Shown here: positions 61,140-64,000 of the stretch, piece after piece
How the letters are laid out: the number at the start of each line of letters is the position of its first letter
Numbering within the stretch: the stretch's first letter is position 1
Origin: Rachycentron canadum
Taxonomy: Eukaryota; Chordata; Actinopteri; Carangiformes; Rachycentridae
DNA length: 64,000 bases
NCBI GenBank assembly: GCA_038496675.1
Contig: CM076659.1
Coordinates: 9,407,965 to 9,471,964 of the forward strand
Direction: 5' to 3'
Notes under the pieces: model-generated
Seen by the model: the letters and a program-made list of their open reading frames with translations, nothing else
What the model was told of the DNA's origin: nothing
The model's database searches: none
Translations under genes and position numbers: made by a program

Positions 61140-61440
61140 CATGGTGATTGTGATTTCATGCATGAAAATGTAAGGCGAGCTGCCTCAACAGAAAACAAAT
61201 GCCGCTCTCGGTGCTCGTTAAGCGTTGAAAATATCTTCCTCAACCTGAACCGAAGTAGAATGTTAATAGGTTTCAAATTAACATTGTTTAGTTGTCCAAA
61301 TACATATAAGTCCATCGACACAGCCTTGACCAGCTGTGCAAATATGACTGATTTTCCCACCGGGAGTATAACTTTCATTTCATACAAGAGGCCTGTGACA
61401 GACAAATCGATGCAGATAGAGTTCAAACTTTAGAAATGAA
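61140..61440. promoter_or_regulatory. Possible conserved noncoding element
   Basis: Balanced-composition, repeat-free 300 bp open in frames on both strands at once, with TCATGCATGA, TTAACATTG and TGACAGACAAATCGATGCA words that resemble octamer/TALE-type sites. Such two-strand openness is typical of conserved noncoding elements as well as chance; no comparison was possible. Confidence 0.2.
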
Positions 61441-62299
61441 ATACGTTGGGGGGACACCTAATATATCAGGACAATAGAAACTGCCAAGTAGAGACGTGGG
61501 ACCATGTATAAGGGGAGCTCTGTAAATTCTTCCAGAGGTTTAAGAATAAAATGTTTTGCTTATTTTGGAATGAGATGTGTGAGATGTAGATATGATGATG
61601 AGGCCTTCCTATCTTCATCTTTTGAGGGGTAACGACTGGATGATAACCATTTTTTGATTCTTGGAGGAATAAGGATACTGTTCTTATACTTGTCTGCTAA
61701 ATATAAAGCAAGCCAACAGCTTAGTTTACATACAAAGACAGAAAAATATTATATTAATTTGAGAGCTTTAGATGTGCTGGTTGGCAGACTTTGTCGCCTT
61801 TGTATAGAGCATCATATTTAGGGCCCAGGTAATTTTCACATATAACTGTTTATAAGAATGAGAATAAACACATTTCTCAAATGTGCCTTTTTATATCGTA
61901 ACGTTTACCCCTAATTCAAGTGTGGTTAAGGAGCATAATTATCAGACTGCAGCAAACAGCAGGGACCCCGGTCTTGTCTGTCACTCTGTTTTAAAAAGCC
62001 ATAACAGATAGTAAAGCCAATAAACCGTTCAGCCATGCATCCATGGTTCCTCTGCGTCCTCTCATTACCAGTCATACAAAAGTTCACAGAGTCAGGCCTC
62101 TTCCACAATGCAAAAGTAGTCCCCTTTATCTCCCTTTTAACTCTTTTATAGCTACTATATGTGTTAAAATGTGACAGAATGAAAGCTTATCCTACCCCCC
62201 TTCTTCCTCTGCCCTTTCCCTCACATTATCAGGCTTTGTAAGGTTTGAGATAGTGCATTAAAGCTGAGACGCTTCTCAGAAGCCCCCTGCAGGTCCCCA

Positions 62300-62400
62300 G
62301 GTCTGGTGAAGCAGATTGACAGCAGGCAGCCAATAAAGGGGTCACGTGGCACTGTGCTATGGAGTCCTGGGAACAAGACGTCTCTTATCAAAATCACAGC
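62300..62400. promoter_or_regulatory. Candidate cis-regulatory module (TALE, HOX, E-box, GATA motifs)
   Basis: Within 76 bp: GATTGACAG (PBX-MEIS type, 62314-62322), CCAATAAA (posterior-HOX type, 62330-62337), CACGTG E-box (62343-62348) and CTTATC (GATA reverse, 62384-62389). The region is non-repetitive. Motif clustering alone is weak evidence. Confidence 0.25.
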
Positions 62401-64000
62401 GCGACACAGACCTGCTAACCAGCCTCACCTGATAACAGTGATACACAATGAGCAGAGGAAGAGAAAGGGGGCATAAAGAGGAGCTGCAGTAAAATATGGA
62501 AAGGAAGAGTTGCATCAAAGAGGGAGATTAACACAGAGCGTTTTATCTCGCTACTAAATTCTCACACACAATCTCATAAATTACAAGGTGTTAATGATGC
62601 AAGTACAGACTTTAAACATCATCCTGTGTCACCACAGTTTGTCCACTGAAACAAACCCAAATGCTAATGTTAACTTAGTCATATGGAGGCCTGCTGTCAT
62701 TGTTGGGGAGGTCTGGAAGGTAGACAGTTTTAATGTGTGTATGTTCACCACAGGGTTGCTTGTAATAAACCCCTAACATCATCACTGACCAACTATTAAG
62801 CCCAGTTAAAACTTACACAAAAACCCTATTAGAGTCATGTCCACTGAGCTCTACACCTCATATCCTATACCTGAGTGTGTGTGTGAGTCATGTGTAAATC
62901 CAGAAAATATGTTGGTTTCCAGTTCTCTGCCACTGTCACATAATAAATGCAGAAATGACTGTTGCCTGTTTGACTGTAATTGAGTGTTATGATCAAAAAA
63001 CAAAGAGAGTGAGGGAGAGGTGGAGGGAAAACATAGGTTTACCACAATGATTGGTTTGTGCACTTTTATTCCCCGCATCCTCTTTAATGGAATTCAAGTG
63101 AAAGCCACAGTAGCTGAATACCTGCCACAAAGACCCTCAGATGGACATACAGTTTCAGGCAAATCAGGCTCAAATTTCAACGGCCAGCCAACATCTGAAC
63201 AGTGGATTGATACAGCTTCTTGACCGTTATACACCTTTTGAATGGTCTTGATTCTCCTGTTAATGGCACCCATGCATTTGTAAAGCGAGGAAGTGAAAGA
63301 CGTGGTTGCAAAAGAAGAAAAGAGAGAACCTTATTTCACATTCACCTCCCGCAACCTTTTCACTGCACATACAGCTCCCAGACACAAAGCTGCTTTTGTC
63401 TGTGGAGTCTAGGGTTAACTGAGTCCTGTTCAGGGTCCCGAGACAAGGCCACTGGGAACCTCCATACCTTAACACACACACTGATACAAATACTCACACA
63501 GAAGATTTTATCTTTTTTTTATCTTGGCCCATCAATACTGCATCTCTTGACTGTTGAACTGCAGGCTATCAACATGTTGAAGGTTTTGTGTCTACAGTAG
63601 GCTTGTCAGATTTTGTTTTCTAAACATTTGCCATTCATACACAGTCAATACATGTGAAAAATGCTGGCGTCTCTTTTTTTTCTTCTTTTAGTTCATTTGT
63701 GGTTGGAAAATGCCGGGATGAAGCATTATCACTAACAAATGTTGAGTACCATGGTTAAATGGATTGGACATTGTGACAAACATGAGCAGATACTTAAACC
63801 CCGCCTGGGTAAAGCTCAGTCTTTGCTTTTTGTGTCAGCACAAGTACGAAATACTACTTAATGAAATAGTACCTGTACCTCAAGGCTAACAATAACTTTG
63901 GCAATACCGCAATGTAACGCTTGATGAAATCATTTATATCTTAATAGCTGTTGTACAACAGAAGCAGAAAAATATGTCAATGGAAATAACTCCTCACAAA

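Larger units (their letters stand above)
57512..64000. other. Gene-poor region
   Basis: No recognisable coding exon. Open frames at 58669-59070 (+), 61037-61426 (-) and 63220-63600 (+) have no family resemblance. Two stretches (61140-61440 and 62300-62400) look more constrained than their surroundings and are listed separately. Confidence 0.5.

Overview
This window looks like teleost fish nuclear DNA, probably percomorph. Genes have short phase-compatible exons with GT-AG introns. There are many (CA)n microsatellites, two assembly gaps (N runs at 28279-28565 and 57114-57511) and copies of interspersed repeats I know from teleosts. Gene identities come from conceptual translation and remembered family sequences; no database search was run.

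Layout. 340-1719 (+): sprn (Shadoo) with a noncoding first exon. 3129-6373 (-): mtg1, mitochondrial GTPase, 11 exons, with one intron that has a U12-type AT start. 7670-11620 (-) and 12438-16497 (-): two tandem polyamine oxidase genes (paox), 10 exons and 499 residues each; the first ends in the peroxisomal signal SKL and the second does not. sprn-mtg1-paox is the gene group of human 10q26.3. 18558-19792 (+): a GIMAP/AIG1-type GTPase with a long coiled coil, a C-terminal CaaX box (CSIL) and a compact promoter carrying two ISRE-like motifs before a TATA box. It sits between two near-identical 105-bp direct repeats exactly 3,500 bp apart.

22568-36663 (-), probably with a first exon at 41923-42004: rassf4. 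Inside its introns, on the opposite strand, lie depp1 (32153-32557), an isolated set of ephexin-family RhoGEF exons (about 28998-30783) without the catalytic domain, and a four-exon CXC chemokine (37343-38394) with a TATA box, a kappaB site and an RG-rich basic tail. 44200-48926 (-): tmem72. tmem72-rassf4-depp1 matches the human 10q11 order. 48927-64000: no recognisable gene; repeats, microsatellites and a few stretches that may be conserved regulatory DNA.

Functional threads: polyamine catabolism (duplicated), mitochondrial translation (mtg1), and a possible immune theme (GIMAP-like GTPase, CXC chemokine, rassf4). The most unusual item is the combination in the 18.3-19.8 kb gene of interferon-type promoter elements, AIG1 G domain, coiled coil and prenylation signal. 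No bacterial, CRISPR or viral system was seen.
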